DNA of 64,000 nt, taken from assembly GCA_019310535.1 (NCBI GenBank), contig JAFDED010000004.1:1-64000 (forward strand). The letters are read 5' to 3'. Below are positions 13,465 to 23,022 of this stretch, one piece after another (position 1 is the first letter of the stretch; every line of letters starts with the position of its first letter). The position numbers and the translations under genes are program-made. The notes beneath the pieces are model-generated. The model was not told where the DNA came from. It made no database searches and saw only the letters and a program-made list of their open reading frames with translations. This DNA is from Deltaproteobacteria bacterium. Its GTDB lineage: Bacteria; Desulfobacterota; JAFDED01.

Positions 13465-14916
13465 ATGAACGATGCGAAAAATCTTCACGTTATTCCCGGT
13501 GGTGAATGCCGGTGGGAAATACCCCGCTTCGGCGGGATGCGGGTTTCGGCGGTAATTTACGCCAGCGAAAAAATGATGAAGGATATCCTGAAAGACAATA
13601 GTCTGCAGCAGGTGATCAATGTCGCCCATTTACCGGGAATTATCGCTCATTCACTGGCCATGCCCGACATTCATTGGGGTTATGGTTTTCCCATAGGGGG
13701 TGTGGCGGCTTTTGATATGGACGAAGGTGTGATTTCGCCTGGTGGTGTTGGATACGATATTAACTGCGGTGTGCGTCTCCTCCGGACTAACTTGATGGCG
13801 CATGAGGTTCGAGGCAGAATAAAGGAACTGATAAATGCTCTGTTCAGAGATGTACCCACGGGCGTGGGGTCCAGGGGACAGATAAAGCTTTCCGAGCACG
13901 AAGAGAAACGCATTCTTTCCAAGGGTGCCAGGTGGGCCGTGGAACATGGCTACGGAACGTCCGACGATCTGAAACACACCGAAGATGGCGGGTGCATGGA
14001 GGGGGCCGATCCTTCGGCGGTGAGCAAAAGGGCCCTGGAGAGGGGACAAAGGCAGGTGGGCACATTGGGATCAGGGAATCATTTCATCGAATTGCAGGTT
14101 GTGGAAGAGGTGTTTAATGAGGAAGCTGCGCGAGTTTTCGGGTTGCATAGCGGTATGTTTGTGTTATTGATTCACTCAGGATCCCGCGGCCTGGGCCATC
14201 AGGTTTGCGATGATTATATTAAAGAAATGAACAGGATGTCGGGCCAACTGGGTTTTGATCTCCCGGATCGGCAGCTCGTCTGCGCCCCTGTGCATTCGAC
14301 CCAGGGAGAGTCATACTACTCCGCCATGGCCTGTGCGGCCAACTATGCATGGGCCAACCGACAAATGCTTATGCACTGGACGCGGGAGACTTTTATGCGA
14401 ACCCTGAACATATCTCCATCAGCTCTGGGAATGGAACTGGTCTACGATGTATGCCATAATGTGGCCAAGCGAGAAATTTATACCATTAATGGCGAGCAGC
14501 GGATGGTTTGTGTCCATCGGAAAGGTGCCACACGCGCGTTCCCCAAAGGACACCCGGACGTGCCGGATGACTACAGGGCGGTAGGACAACCGGTTCTGGT
14601 TCCCGGCGATATGGGACGTCATTCATTTGTGTTATTGGGACAGCAGAAAGCAATGGAGGAAACGTTCGGCAGCACATGCCACGGGGCCGGAAGACTGCTG
14701 AGCCGGCACCAGGCGATAAAGGCGTGCAAGGGGCGGTCCATTGCCCAGGAACTGGAAAGGCAAGGAATTTATGTACAAGCTGCTGCGCGAGGCACTCTGG
14801 CCGAGGAGGCGCCAGAGGCATACAAAGATGTTGTTGATGTGGCCGAAGTTGTGCACCGGGCGGGTATCTCCACAAAAGTTGCGGTGATGCGTCCGTTGGG
14901 TGTGATTAAGGGGTGA
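13465..14916 (+). CDS. rtcB: RNA-splicing ligase RtcB
   Basis: MPDIHWGYGFPIGGVAAFD, GGVGYDINCGVRLL, LGSGNHFIELQ, HSGSRGLGHQVC, SCHGAGR. Confidence 0.97.
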   Translation: MNDAKNLHVIPGGECRWEIPRFGGMRVSAVIYASEKMMKDILKDNSLQQVINVAHLPGIIAHSLAMPDIHWGYGFPIGGVAAFDMDEGVISPGGVGYDINCGVRLLRTNLMAHEVRGRIKELINALFRDVPTGVGSRGQIKLSEHEEKRILSKGARWAVEHGYGTSDDLKHTEDGGCMEGADPSAVSKRALERGQRQVGTLGSGNHFIELQVVEEVFNEEAARVFGLHSGMFVLLIHSGSRGLGHQVCDDYIKEMNRMSGQLGFDLPDRQLVCAPVHSTQGESYYSAMACAANYAWANRQMLMHWTRETFMRTLNISPSALGMELVYDVCHNVAKREIYTINGEQRMVCVHRKGATRAFPKGHPDVPDDYRAVGQPVLVPGDMGRHSFVLLGQQKAMEETFGSTCHGAGRLLSRHQAIKACKGRSIAQELERQGIYVQAAARGTLAEEAPEAYKDVVDVAEVVHRAGISTKVAVMRPLGVIKG

Positions 14917-14922
14917 GGAAAA

Positions 14923-17574
14923 TTAATCCAGGAAAAGCTTTTTATCACTGGAGGTGGTGTTGTCGAAAAACCGTCGCGGATCTGACTTGATCTGGTCGAG
15001 CGGTACCACTTTTGATGGTATCATTCCTTCCTTGAATGCCACATAAATGCTTTTTTGAGTTGATTCATCAGCCAGCAGGCCGGTGTTGGGATCGATTCTA
15101 GCGAATACGATGTTTGGAGGCACGTGAAAATCTTCCGGGGGCCTGTTTTTTGTGATGTTCTTCATAAAATTCAGCCAGATGGGACTTGCTGCACGAGAGC
15201 CGGTCTCGCGGCGACCAAGAGGTTTTTCTTCGTCAAACCCGACCCAGACGCCGGTGGTTAAAGAAGGCACAAACCCGATAAACCAGGCGTCGAAAAGATT
15301 ATTTGTAGTGCCCGTCTTACCGGCGACAGGCTTTCCAAGCGCCCGCACACGCCGGCCTGTCCCATATTGGACGACACCTTTCAGCAGATGGGTGATGATA
15401 TATGCTGTCATCGGGCTGATGACCTGCGGTGGCTTCCTCCATGATTTTCCGTTGAAGAAAAAGTATTCCAGATCTTCCTGCGTCCCCTTGAGTGATTGAT
15501 TATGGCGAGCCGTGGAAGTTTCATCAATCCTGGCCAGCTCTCGTAAATCTTCTTTACTGTCAAACGGTTTTTTTTCTTCCTGGATAAGTTCATCTATTTC
15601 TGGCTGCGTGTAACCTGGAGGAAATGTTTCCAGATCGGGTGGGAGATTTTCCTCCAGTACCTGGCCATGACGATCTACTATTTTCATGATAAAAGTTGGC
15701 TTTATGTAAAGACCTAGGTTCGGGAAAACACTGTAAGCTGAAGTCAACTCCAGGAGTGATACCCCGGAGGCACCCAGAGCCATGGAAAGATTTGGATAAA
15801 GGGGAGATATAATACCCATTTTTTGCGCGTATTTGAGTGCATACTGAACCCCTATATCCATGAGAATCTTGACCGTTACAATGTTGAGGGATTTAATAAG
15901 CGCTGTCCGAAGGGTCGTGGGACCTTTCCATGTTTTTTCATAGTTCTTGGGTTTCCAGACCTTTTCCATTCCTTTCTCGTAATACACGATGGGGGTGTCC
16001 AGAACAATACTGGACGGTGTGTAGTTCTTATCGATGGCGGCCGCATAAATAATGGGTTTGAAGGCTGAGCCCGGCTGTCGACGCGATTGAATACACCTGT
16101 TGAACTGGCTCTGGGAGAAGTCCCGCCCGCCCACCATTGCCTTTACGTAACCTGTTTTGTTTTCGATACAGAGCAGCGCCGATTGGACAAGGGGTTCCTG
16201 TTCGAGGAGAAAAAGTGGCACACCGTCCAATCCTGTATTTTTTTTCTCCGGCAGGGTTTTCGGACGAACGTTGATCACGTCTCCGACGCGAAGGGCATCC
16301 GCCGGGTCGGAGATGCGGGCATTGGAGTGAATGATACCGTTTGTGGGTCGTCGGGCCCACTGCATATCTTTCAGCAGTATCGTTCCTCTTATTGACCCAA
16401 CCCTGACGGTCACTGTTTTGTTCTGGCCGGAATTGTTGATCCTGGTTACGACGGCCGTGTAGAGTTTCTCAGGATTCAAACCGTCATTTCCCACTTCTTG
16501 GGAATGAATTTCCTGATAAAATGCCTCGATCTCTTCCGGTTTAAGTGTTTTCAGCGGACCCCGGAATCCCTGTCGTTTATCCAGTTCACGGAGCCCCTGT
16601 TGAATGGCTCGTTGGGCATATTCTTGCATTTGCAGATTGACAGTGGTGTAAACTGACAGGCCGCCGTTATACAGCAGGTCTCTCCCATATTTCTTTTCAA
16701 CGTACCGGCGGGTAAATTCAGAGAAATAGGGAGCTTTTTCCCATGCTGTTACACGTCTGGGCCGGATATGAATAGGAGCCTCCAACGCTCGTTGAAACTC
16801 TTTTTCTGTGATGTACCCGGCCGATTTCATTTGCCCCAGAACGTAACGTTGCCGGTTGCGTGCCTTATGAGGGTTAATAGCAGGGGAATATCGGCTTGGA
16901 GCACTGGGAAGACCGGCCAGTATCGCGGCCTCTGCCAGGTTAAGCTCGTCCACGTGTTTGTTGAAGTAGTTCTGTGCCGCCGCTTCAACGCCATAAGCGC
17001 CATAGCCAAGGTAAATCTGGTTCAGGTAAAGAAACAATATCTCTTCTTTTCTTAAGTGTTTTTCAAGATAGAGGGAGAGAATTGCCTCACGGATTTTCCT
17101 TTTCAGGCTTCTTTCAGGACTGAGCAGCAGCGACTTGGTAACCTGCTGAGTGATGGTGCTTCCTCCTTGAACAATTTCCCCGGCCTCCAGGTTTATCATG
17201 AAGGCCCGAAGTATTCCCAGGTAATCTACACCCTGATGTTCGAAAAACCGGTTATCCTCGGCTGCGACAAAAGCGTCGATGACGAATCCAGGAATTTGCT
17301 GTATGGGGACCACGTACCGCTTTTCGTTGAAATATTCACCGATGATGATTCCATCATCCGAATATACTCTTGTTGCTGTCGGGGGAAGGTAATTCTTCAA
17401 TGTGTGGATGGAGGGAAGATCGCGGGAGAAAAAGGCATATATTACATGGGAGACCGCAACTCCCATAGCGGCAACCATGAAACTAACGGATAATGGTATA
17501 ATGACAAAGCGCGCAATGCGCCGGCTCCAAGAATGCCGGGAAGATCGGATACGACGATGTGCGGTCACGTTCAT
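14923..17574 (-). CDS. mrcA: Penicillin-binding protein 1A (bifunctional transglycosylase/transpeptidase)
   Basis: GT51 motifs AAEDNRFFEHQGVD and GGSTITQQVTKSLLLSPERSLKRKIREAILS; transpeptidase SRRQPGSAFKP and KTGTT. Confidence 0.96.
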   Translation of the reverse strand: MNVTAHRRIRSSRHSWSRRIARFVIIPLSVSFMVAAMGVAVSHVIYAFFSRDLPSIHTLKNYLPPTATRVYSDDGIIIGEYFNEKRYVVPIQQIPGFVIDAFVAAEDNRFFEHQGVDYLGILRAFMINLEAGEIVQGGSTITQQVTKSLLLSPERSLKRKIREAILSLYLEKHLRKEEILFLYLNQIYLGYGAYGVEAAAQNYFNKHVDELNLAEAAILAGLPSAPSRYSPAINPHKARNRQRYVLGQMKSAGYITEKEFQRALEAPIHIRPRRVTAWEKAPYFSEFTRRYVEKKYGRDLLYNGGLSVYTTVNLQMQEYAQRAIQQGLRELDKRQGFRGPLKTLKPEEIEAFYQEIHSQEVGNDGLNPEKLYTAVVTRINNSGQNKTVTVRVGSIRGTILLKDMQWARRPTNGIIHSNARISDPADALRVGDVINVRPKTLPEKKNTGLDGVPLFLLEQEPLVQSALLCIENKTGYVKAMVGGRDFSQSQFNRCIQSRRQPGSAFKPIIYAAAIDKNYTPSSIVLDTPIVYYEKGMEKVWKPKNYEKTWKGPTTLRTALIKSLNIVTVKILMDIGVQYALKYAQKMGIISPLYPNLSMALGASGVSLLELTSAYSVFPNLGLYIKPTFIMKIVDRHGQVLEENLPPDLETFPPGYTQPEIDELIQEEKKPFDSKEDLRELARIDETSTARHNQSLKGTQEDLEYFFFNGKSWRKPPQVISPMTAYIITHLLKGVVQYGTGRRVRALGKPVAGKTGTTNNLFDAWFIGFVPSLTTGVWVGFDEEKPLGRRETGSRAASPIWLNFMKNITKNRPPEDFHVPPNIVFARIDPNTGLLADESTQKSIYVAFKEGMIPSKVVPLDQIKSDPRRFFDNTTSSDKKLFLD

Positions 17575-17888
17575 TGTAGAGAGTGTTTAAGAAGGTTGTT
17601 TCAATAGGGTCGAACCCTTCCGTTGCTGAGTAAAATGAAGCGTTACCCGGGGTTCCTCGAATGGTGTCGCCATCACCCGTTAATCCCGCGTAGAAGCGTT
17701 TTTTGGCTGGAAACATTTTCTGATATGGGCCCGGTGACAGCGTTCTCTAAGCGTGAAGCGTGCATCCGTAAGTAAAAAATTATTACTGAAAATTAATAAC
17801 AATATACATATATTATAATATTCATGACGCTAATATTCAATCATTTCTTTCAATGCTTCTTTATTATGAAGTACTAACAGGGGGCACA

Positions 17889-18524
17889 ATGCGCGAAGAA
17901 CGGGTGTTCTTTTCATGCGGAGATCTGAGGCTGGAAGGTCTTTACTGTTCCGGCACATATGGACGGGCGGTAATTTGCCATCCTCATCCAAAACAGGGGG
18001 GTTCGATGCAAAACAACGTTGTGGAAGCTGCCACCAGGGCAATGTTAAGCTGCGGGCTGGCAACTCTTCGGTTCAATTTCAGGGGAGTGGGAGCCAGTGA
18101 AGGAAGCTTTGGCGGTGGTGTGGATGAGATTGAGGACGTGAAGGCCGCGGTATCCCTTTTAGAAACCCTGTTTCCCTATGGGCCGCTGATTCTCGGTGGA
18201 TACTCATTTGAAGCTAAACCGGCATTGCTGGTCGGATCAGTGCTTTCCAGTGCCTCAGGTCTGGTGGGCATCGCCCCGCCGATAACTATGATGGATTTTG
18301 ACTTTTTAAAGAAATGTATGAAGCGAATACTAGTAATTGTCGGTGATGAAGATCTTTATTGCCCTCTGAAGGCCCTTCGCAGATTGATCGATCCCCCTGC
18401 TTCCCACGTCCATTATACGGTGATAACTGGTGCAGACCACTTCTTTGTGGACGTGGAAGATCGTCTCTTTTCTTCCATTATGCCTTTCGTTAAAGGGGAT
18501 CCTCTGATCACCCCAGCGACATGA
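17889..18524 (+). CDS. Alpha/beta hydrolase (dienelactone-hydrolase-like)
   Basis: ICHPHPKQGGSMQNNVV, LRFNFRGVGASEG, GGYSFEA nucleophile elbow, ADHFF catalytic His. Confidence 0.8.
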   Translation: MREERVFFSCGDLRLEGLYCSGTYGRAVICHPHPKQGGSMQNNVVEAATRAMLSCGLATLRFNFRGVGASEGSFGGGVDEIEDVKAAVSLLETLFPYGPLILGGYSFEAKPALLVGSVLSSASGLVGIAPPITMMDFDFLKKCMKRILVIVGDEDLYCPLKALRRLIDPPASHVHYTVITGADHFFVDVEDRLFSSIMPFVKGDPLITPAT

Positions 18525-18572
18525 TCCAGGAAAAATGGTGTTACGTTTTGAATTATGCCATGGTAATTTTTC

Positions 18573-18602
18573 TTGACACATTTCTATGCAGCATGATATA
18601 AA
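18573..18602 (+). promoter_or_regulatory. Candidate sigma70 promoter upstream of fur
   Basis: TTGACA (18573-18578), 18-nt spacer, TATAAA (18597-18602). Confidence 0.6.
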
Positions 18603-18608
18603 TGTAAT

Positions 18609-18623
18609 TGATTCTCAAAATCA
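18609..18623 (+). promoter_or_regulatory. Candidate Fur box
   Basis: TGATTCTCAAAATCA, 15-bp imperfect palindrome with TGATT/AATCA ends, just downstream of the candidate promoter and 9 bp before fur ATG. Confidence 0.5.
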
Positions 18624-18632
18624 GGAAGCGCT

Positions 18633-19106
18633 ATGAGAGCAAAAAAAGAGGTGTTCCGTCGTTATCTTCGGGAAAATGGCCTTCGCTTTACGCCTGAAAG
18701 GGGCCGCATTCTGGAAGCCGCCGTCTCCCAATCCGCCCACTTTGACGCCGAGGAGCTCTATTTAAAGTTACGAAGGCGTTACGGGCGAATATCCAAGGCT
18801 TCGGTCTACCGGACTATACCCTTACTTGTACAATGCGGCCTGATTAGAGCCGTCGGCCACCATGATGGACGGTATCACTATGAGTATATATATGGGCATG
18901 CCCACCATTGTCATCTGCGCTGCCTGGAATGCGATAAAATGGTTGAATTTACCTTGAATTCGCTGAACGAAATCGAGGGTCAGGTGGGGAAGAAGTACCG
19001 CTTTATAGTGACAGGTCATAGATTAGAATTCCATGGCTATTGTTTACAATGTTCCAGGGCGATCAAAAAGAATCGACACTCCCCTGTTTTCGATTCCTCT
19101 CCTTGA
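18633..19106 (+). CDS. fur: Fur-family transcriptional regulator
   Basis: YLRENGLRFTPERGRILEA winged helix; HAHHCHLRCLECDKMVEF metal-binding motif. Confidence 0.92.
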   Translation: MRAKKEVFRRYLRENGLRFTPERGRILEAAVSQSAHFDAEELYLKLRRRYGRISKASVYRTIPLLVQCGLIRAVGHHDGRYHYEYIYGHAHHCHLRCLECDKMVEFTLNSLNEIEGQVGKKYRFIVTGHRLEFHGYCLQCSRAIKKNRHSPVFDSSP

Positions 19107-19145
19107 TCTTCATATCGGCTTTTGACTGCAAAGAGGCTGTTACCC

Positions 19146-20150
19146 ATGCATAAAGAAGATATTTACCGCGGGATTGAAGAGCATTTCGAGGCGATGCTCT
19201 CCCGCGAAGGAAGAAAACACAGCAATGAAAAATGGAAAATCCTGAAGGTTTTTCTTGAGATCGATGATCACTGCACCGTTCAGGATATTGCCCATCGGCT
19301 GGAATCGCAAGGCTCGAAAATTTCAGAAGAGCTCATCCGGGATACAATGGAAAGTTTCTGCCGGTATGGCATATCCGGAAAAAGGCGGTTCGAGGGAAAG
19401 GACGTGCTTTATGAGCATCTCTACCCCGGGAGTCATCACGATCATTTCGTCTGTATAAAGTGCGGAAAAATAATCGAGTTCACAAATCATGAAATGGAGA
19501 AAATTCAGTATCGGATAGCCCGGCGGTCGGGGTTCTATCCTTTACACCATCTGATGGAAATGTATGGTCTGTGTTCTGCGTGCTATGAGGATCGCAAGGA
19601 CATTTTACCGCTGGTCCAGGCCTCACCGGGAGAGCGGCTGGTGATCGAGCAGCTTCAGTGCGGCCGAGGCATGGCGAACCGATTGAACAGTTTGGGTCTT
19701 ACCGTGGGAACGCGTCTCGAAGTGATTGGCAATCCAGGGTTTGGTCCTGTGCTCGTTGCCGTCAGGGGATCCAGGCTCGGATTGGGGCATGAAATGGCAC
19801 AAAAAATCATGGTTTGCCCGGTCGGGGACGGGGATTTCCAGGAAGATTCAGCAGATATGGAAACCTCGGGCGAAACTGAGCGCCCATCTCCAAAAAGAGT
19901 TGAGACCAAGAAGGCAGTGGAAAAAAATTTGAGTCAGCTCCGAGAGGGACAAAGGGGTGTTATCAAGCGTATCGCTGGCAGGGGCTATTTTCGCCACAGA
20001 TTAATGGAAATGGGATTTACTCCGGGCTCAGAGGTTTACGTCGAAAAATACGCCCCTTTGAAAGATCCCATTGAGTATATTCTCAAGGGATATCATGTCA
20101 GCTTGCGCCGAGGTGAGGCTGCGAATGTCATAATTGAGGAAATTGGTTGA
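19146..20150 (+). CDS. Fur-FeoA-FeoA fusion protein
   Basis: N-terminal Fur-like domain (HHDHFVCIKCGKIIEF, CSAC) followed by two FeoA/SH3-like domains (GERLVIEQLQCGRGMANRLNSLGLTVGTRLEV; GQRGVIKRIAGRGYFRHRLMEMGFTPGSEVYV). Confidence 0.9.
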   Translation: MHKEDIYRGIEEHFEAMLSREGRKHSNEKWKILKVFLEIDDHCTVQDIAHRLESQGSKISEELIRDTMESFCRYGISGKRRFEGKDVLYEHLYPGSHHDHFVCIKCGKIIEFTNHEMEKIQYRIARRSGFYPLHHLMEMYGLCSACYEDRKDILPLVQASPGERLVIEQLQCGRGMANRLNSLGLTVGTRLEVIGNPGFGPVLVAVRGSRLGLGHEMAQKIMVCPVGDGDFQEDSADMETSGETERPSPKRVETKKAVEKNLSQLREGQRGVIKRIAGRGYFRHRLMEMGFTPGSEVYVEKYAPLKDPIEYILKGYHVSLRRGEAANVIIEEIG

Positions 20151-20176
20151 TTTTTATTAAATTCTTATTGCTTAAC
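20141..20176. repeat. 36-bp repeat, copy 2
   Basis: AATTGGTTGATTTTTATTAAATTCTTATTGCTTAAC; 34/36 match to 13121-13156; overlaps the 3' end of the Fur-FeoA gene. Confidence 0.75.
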
Positions 20177-20243
20177 CATTGGACCGAAAGCTGCGATTCA
20201 ATACCGGCCAAACCTTAATGGCATTCAGGTTTCATGAGGGGTG

Positions 20244-20267
20244 GCCCGGACAATTTATTGTCCGGGC
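20244..20267. repeat. Perfect inverted repeat (hairpin) in the feoA-feoB intergenic region
   Basis: GCCCGGACAA-TTTA-TTGTCCGGGC. Confidence 0.85.
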
Positions 20268-20349
20268 TGCGCAGCAGCAAGAGGCAGTACATGGCTCGTT
20301 TAATGGTTCCCGGGCGCGGGGTGCACCGGGCAAAACCTCTTGTCGCTTC

Positions 20350-20466
20350 GCGCCCCGGACGACAGGTCGTCCGGGGCGCCCCAACAACATTTTTCATCCA
20401 TTATCGGCGGCAATTTGACCGTAATATCGTTGATCAATCTGTTGCTGATCAAAGTGGATAATTCTA
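20350..20466. repeat. Dispersed hairpin repeat element, copy 1
   Basis: GCGCCCCGGACGA-CAGG-TCGTCCGGGGCGC hairpin plus conserved tail ...GGCGGCAATTTGACCGTAATATCGTTGATCAATCTGTTGCTGATCAAAGTGGATAATTCT, shared with about 50586-50703. Confidence 0.85.
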
Positions 20467-20589
20467 TTGAGGAAAAAGGTTCGTGAGGATTTTTCAGTGC
20501 CAAGCGGGATTTTTTCCGGATATGCCCTCCCAGCCTGAAGCCAGGTAAAAAACCGTTCTTATAAGAGGAATAGATAAAGGATTTGCACG

Positions 20590-22683
20590 ATGCCTAAAAC
20601 TATAACCATTGCCCTTACAGGCAATCCCAATTCGGGGAAAACCACCATATTCAATAATCTGACGGGTGCACGCCAGAAAGTCGGGAACTGGGGCGGTGTT
20701 ACCGTAGAGATGAAGAAAGGTCTGTGTCGGCACGGCGACTATTCCATCAGGGTGGTGGACCTCCCTGGAACTTACAGCCTTACTGCTTACTCCATCGAAG
20801 AGATTATAGCCCGTAATTATATCGTTGAAGAGCGTCCGGACGTAGTCGTGGATGTCATTGACGCATCGAATTTGGAACGAAATCTTTACCTGGCCACGCA
20901 GCTCATCGAGCTGGATGTCAAGCTGATTTTTGTGCTCAATATGGCTGATGTGGCCAAAAATCGCGGATTTCGCATCGATGCAGAGACGCTGGGTAGATTG
21001 CTGGGTGTGCCGGTAGTCTTCACCGTGGGAACCCGTAACGAGGGCACAAAAGAGGTCCTTGACAAAGTAGTACAGGTGTATGAAGACAGCGATACCAATT
21101 CGCGTAATATCTATGTGCATTATGGCAGGGAGATTGAGGAGGAGATTGTAAAAATTCAGAATCTTCTCAACTGTGATGCAAAAATCGACCGCTCATACTC
21201 GCCGCGCTGGTTGTCAGTAAAGCTTTTGGAAAATGATCCGGAGGTTCGCAAAACGCTTCAGCAGAAGCAATGCCTTGACGAAAAACTGGTAAAGCAGGTA
21301 AATCAGAGCTGCGAGCATTTGAAGTCCATTTTTAAAGATGATCCCGAGTCTGTCATCACTGAGAGACGCTATGGGTTCATCAGCGGCGCCCTGCGCGAAA
21401 CAATGAAAAGTCCCCCCTGGGATCGTCGATACCTCTCCGATCAGATTGATAAGATTCTCACCAATCGACTTCTTGGATTTCCTCTTTTCTTTTTTTTCAT
21501 ATGGCTCATGTTCAAGTTTACATTTGACCTGGGCAATTATCCCATGGAGTGGATTGACCAGGGGGTAGTGGCGTTGCAGAGTTGGGTCCGGTGGGTTATC
21601 CCTTCAGGCTTGTTTCGAGACTTGCTGGTGGAGGGGATATTATCAGGCGTGGGCAGTGTGCTGGTTTTTTTGCCCAACATATTCATACTATTCTTCTGCA
21701 TTGCAATTTTTGAAGATACAGGGTACATGGCCCGGGCTGCATTTATCATGGACAAAATCATGCACTCCATGGGTCTCCACGGAAAAAGCTTCATCCCCAT
21801 GATCATGGGGTTTGGTTGCACCGTACCGGCCATCATGGCGACCCGAACACTGGAGAGTCGCAGGGACCGCTTCCTGACCATCCTGCTTTTGCCGCTGATC
21901 TCTTGCTCCGCTCGACTTCCGGTCTATATTTTACTGGCAGGCGCTTTTTTTCACCGACATGCCGGCAATGTCATTTTTAGCATTTATATTCTGGGGATCG
22001 TGTTGGTTTTGCTCCTGGGGCAGATTTTTAAACGTGTTCTTTTTCCGGGCCAGGCAGAGCCTTTTGTCCTGGAGCTCCCTCCTTACCGAATGCCTACACT
22101 CAAAGGGCTGGTAATCCACATGTGGGAACGTGGTTCGCTTTTTTTGAAAAAAATGGGAACCGTCATTCTGGTAGGAGCTGTCATAGTGTGGTTTCTCAGC
22201 ACCTTTCCCAGGCAGAACCCGGCGGAGCATGATGTCCGGGGAGCTGTTTCCAGGGGGGAGGTATCTTCACCGGGGTCCGAGGTAATCCAGCCTTTATCCT
22301 ATCTTGAAAAAATCGGTTATACATTGGAGCCTCTGGTAACTCCGCTTGGGTTCGACTGGAGACATTCCGTTGCGTTATTAACCGGTTTTGTTGCTAAAGA
22401 AGTGATTATCAGCACCATGGGAGTACTCTATCACGTTAAAGATGCGAATGAGGAGTCGGAATCACTGCGTCAGGCCATCCGGAGTTCCATGACACCGCTG
22501 ACGGCGTATGCCTTAATGGCTTTTGTGTTGATTTATACCCCGTGTCTGGCAACAGTGGCTGCCATTCGCCGAGAAACAGGATCTTGGAGGTGGGCACACT
22601 TTTCTGTGGGTGTTAGTCTTTTGTTAGCTTGGGCCGTTGCCTTCGTTATCTATCGCGCAGGCCAGGGATTGGGGTTCAGCTAA
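20590..22683 (+). CDS. feoB: Ferrous iron transporter FeoB
   Basis: G1 GNPNSGKTTIFNNLTG, VDLPGTYSLTAYS, GFGCTVPAIMATRTLESRRDR, Gate motifs. Confidence 0.97.
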   Translation: MPKTITIALTGNPNSGKTTIFNNLTGARQKVGNWGGVTVEMKKGLCRHGDYSIRVVDLPGTYSLTAYSIEEIIARNYIVEERPDVVVDVIDASNLERNLYLATQLIELDVKLIFVLNMADVAKNRGFRIDAETLGRLLGVPVVFTVGTRNEGTKEVLDKVVQVYEDSDTNSRNIYVHYGREIEEEIVKIQNLLNCDAKIDRSYSPRWLSVKLLENDPEVRKTLQQKQCLDEKLVKQVNQSCEHLKSIFKDDPESVITERRYGFISGALRETMKSPPWDRRYLSDQIDKILTNRLLGFPLFFFFIWLMFKFTFDLGNYPMEWIDQGVVALQSWVRWVIPSGLFRDLLVEGILSGVGSVLVFLPNIFILFFCIAIFEDTGYMARAAFIMDKIMHSMGLHGKSFIPMIMGFGCTVPAIMATRTLESRRDRFLTILLLPLISCSARLPVYILLAGAFFHRHAGNVIFSIYILGIVLVLLLGQIFKRVLFPGQAEPFVLELPPYRMPTLKGLVIHMWERGSLFLKKMGTVILVGAVIVWFLSTFPRQNPAEHDVRGAVSRGEVSSPGSEVIQPLSYLEKIGYTLEPLVTPLGFDWRHSVALLTGFVAKEVIISTMGVLYHVKDANEESESLRQAIRSSMTPLTAYALMAFVLIYTPCLATVAAIRRETGSWRWAHFSVGVSLLLAWAVAFVIYRAGQGLGFS

Positions 22684-22704
22684 AGACACGTAAGAGAGAG
22701 ACAG

Positions 22705-22902
22705 ATGGAAACTTTAATCATTACGATCATATTTTTAATCGCAGTGGCGCTGGCTGGACGGCATATTGTGAAGATTTTTATGGGCCGCCGAGGCGTGTGC
22801 TGCTGTCCGGCCTCGGAAAATGGAATTTGTTCGGGAAAGCCACAGGACGCCTGCACCGGAGATCAGGATTTACATAAGCCGCGTTGCTGCGATGGTAGCT
22901 AA
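22705..22902 (+). CDS. FeoB-associated Cys-rich membrane protein
   Basis: 65 aa, N-terminal TM then Cys-rich tail (GVCCCPASENGIC...CTGDQDLHKPRCC), directly after feoB. Confidence 0.8.
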   Translation: METLIITIIFLIAVALAGRHIVKIFMGRRGVCCCPASENGICSGKPQDACTGDQDLHKPRCCDGS

Positions 22903-23022
22903 AAAAATATTGTGCGGTGGATAACCTCGTTGATATGCCACTCTTTTTAGCACCTCATGATTATACCGCTTTACTCGGTAAAGTGCGGGTTTAATTCCAA
23001 GATATTAATTCCAAGACTTCTC

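Noticed and set aside
20494-21120. 208-aa minus-strand ORF
   Set aside because: Antisense to the FeoB G-domain coding sequence; no independent support.
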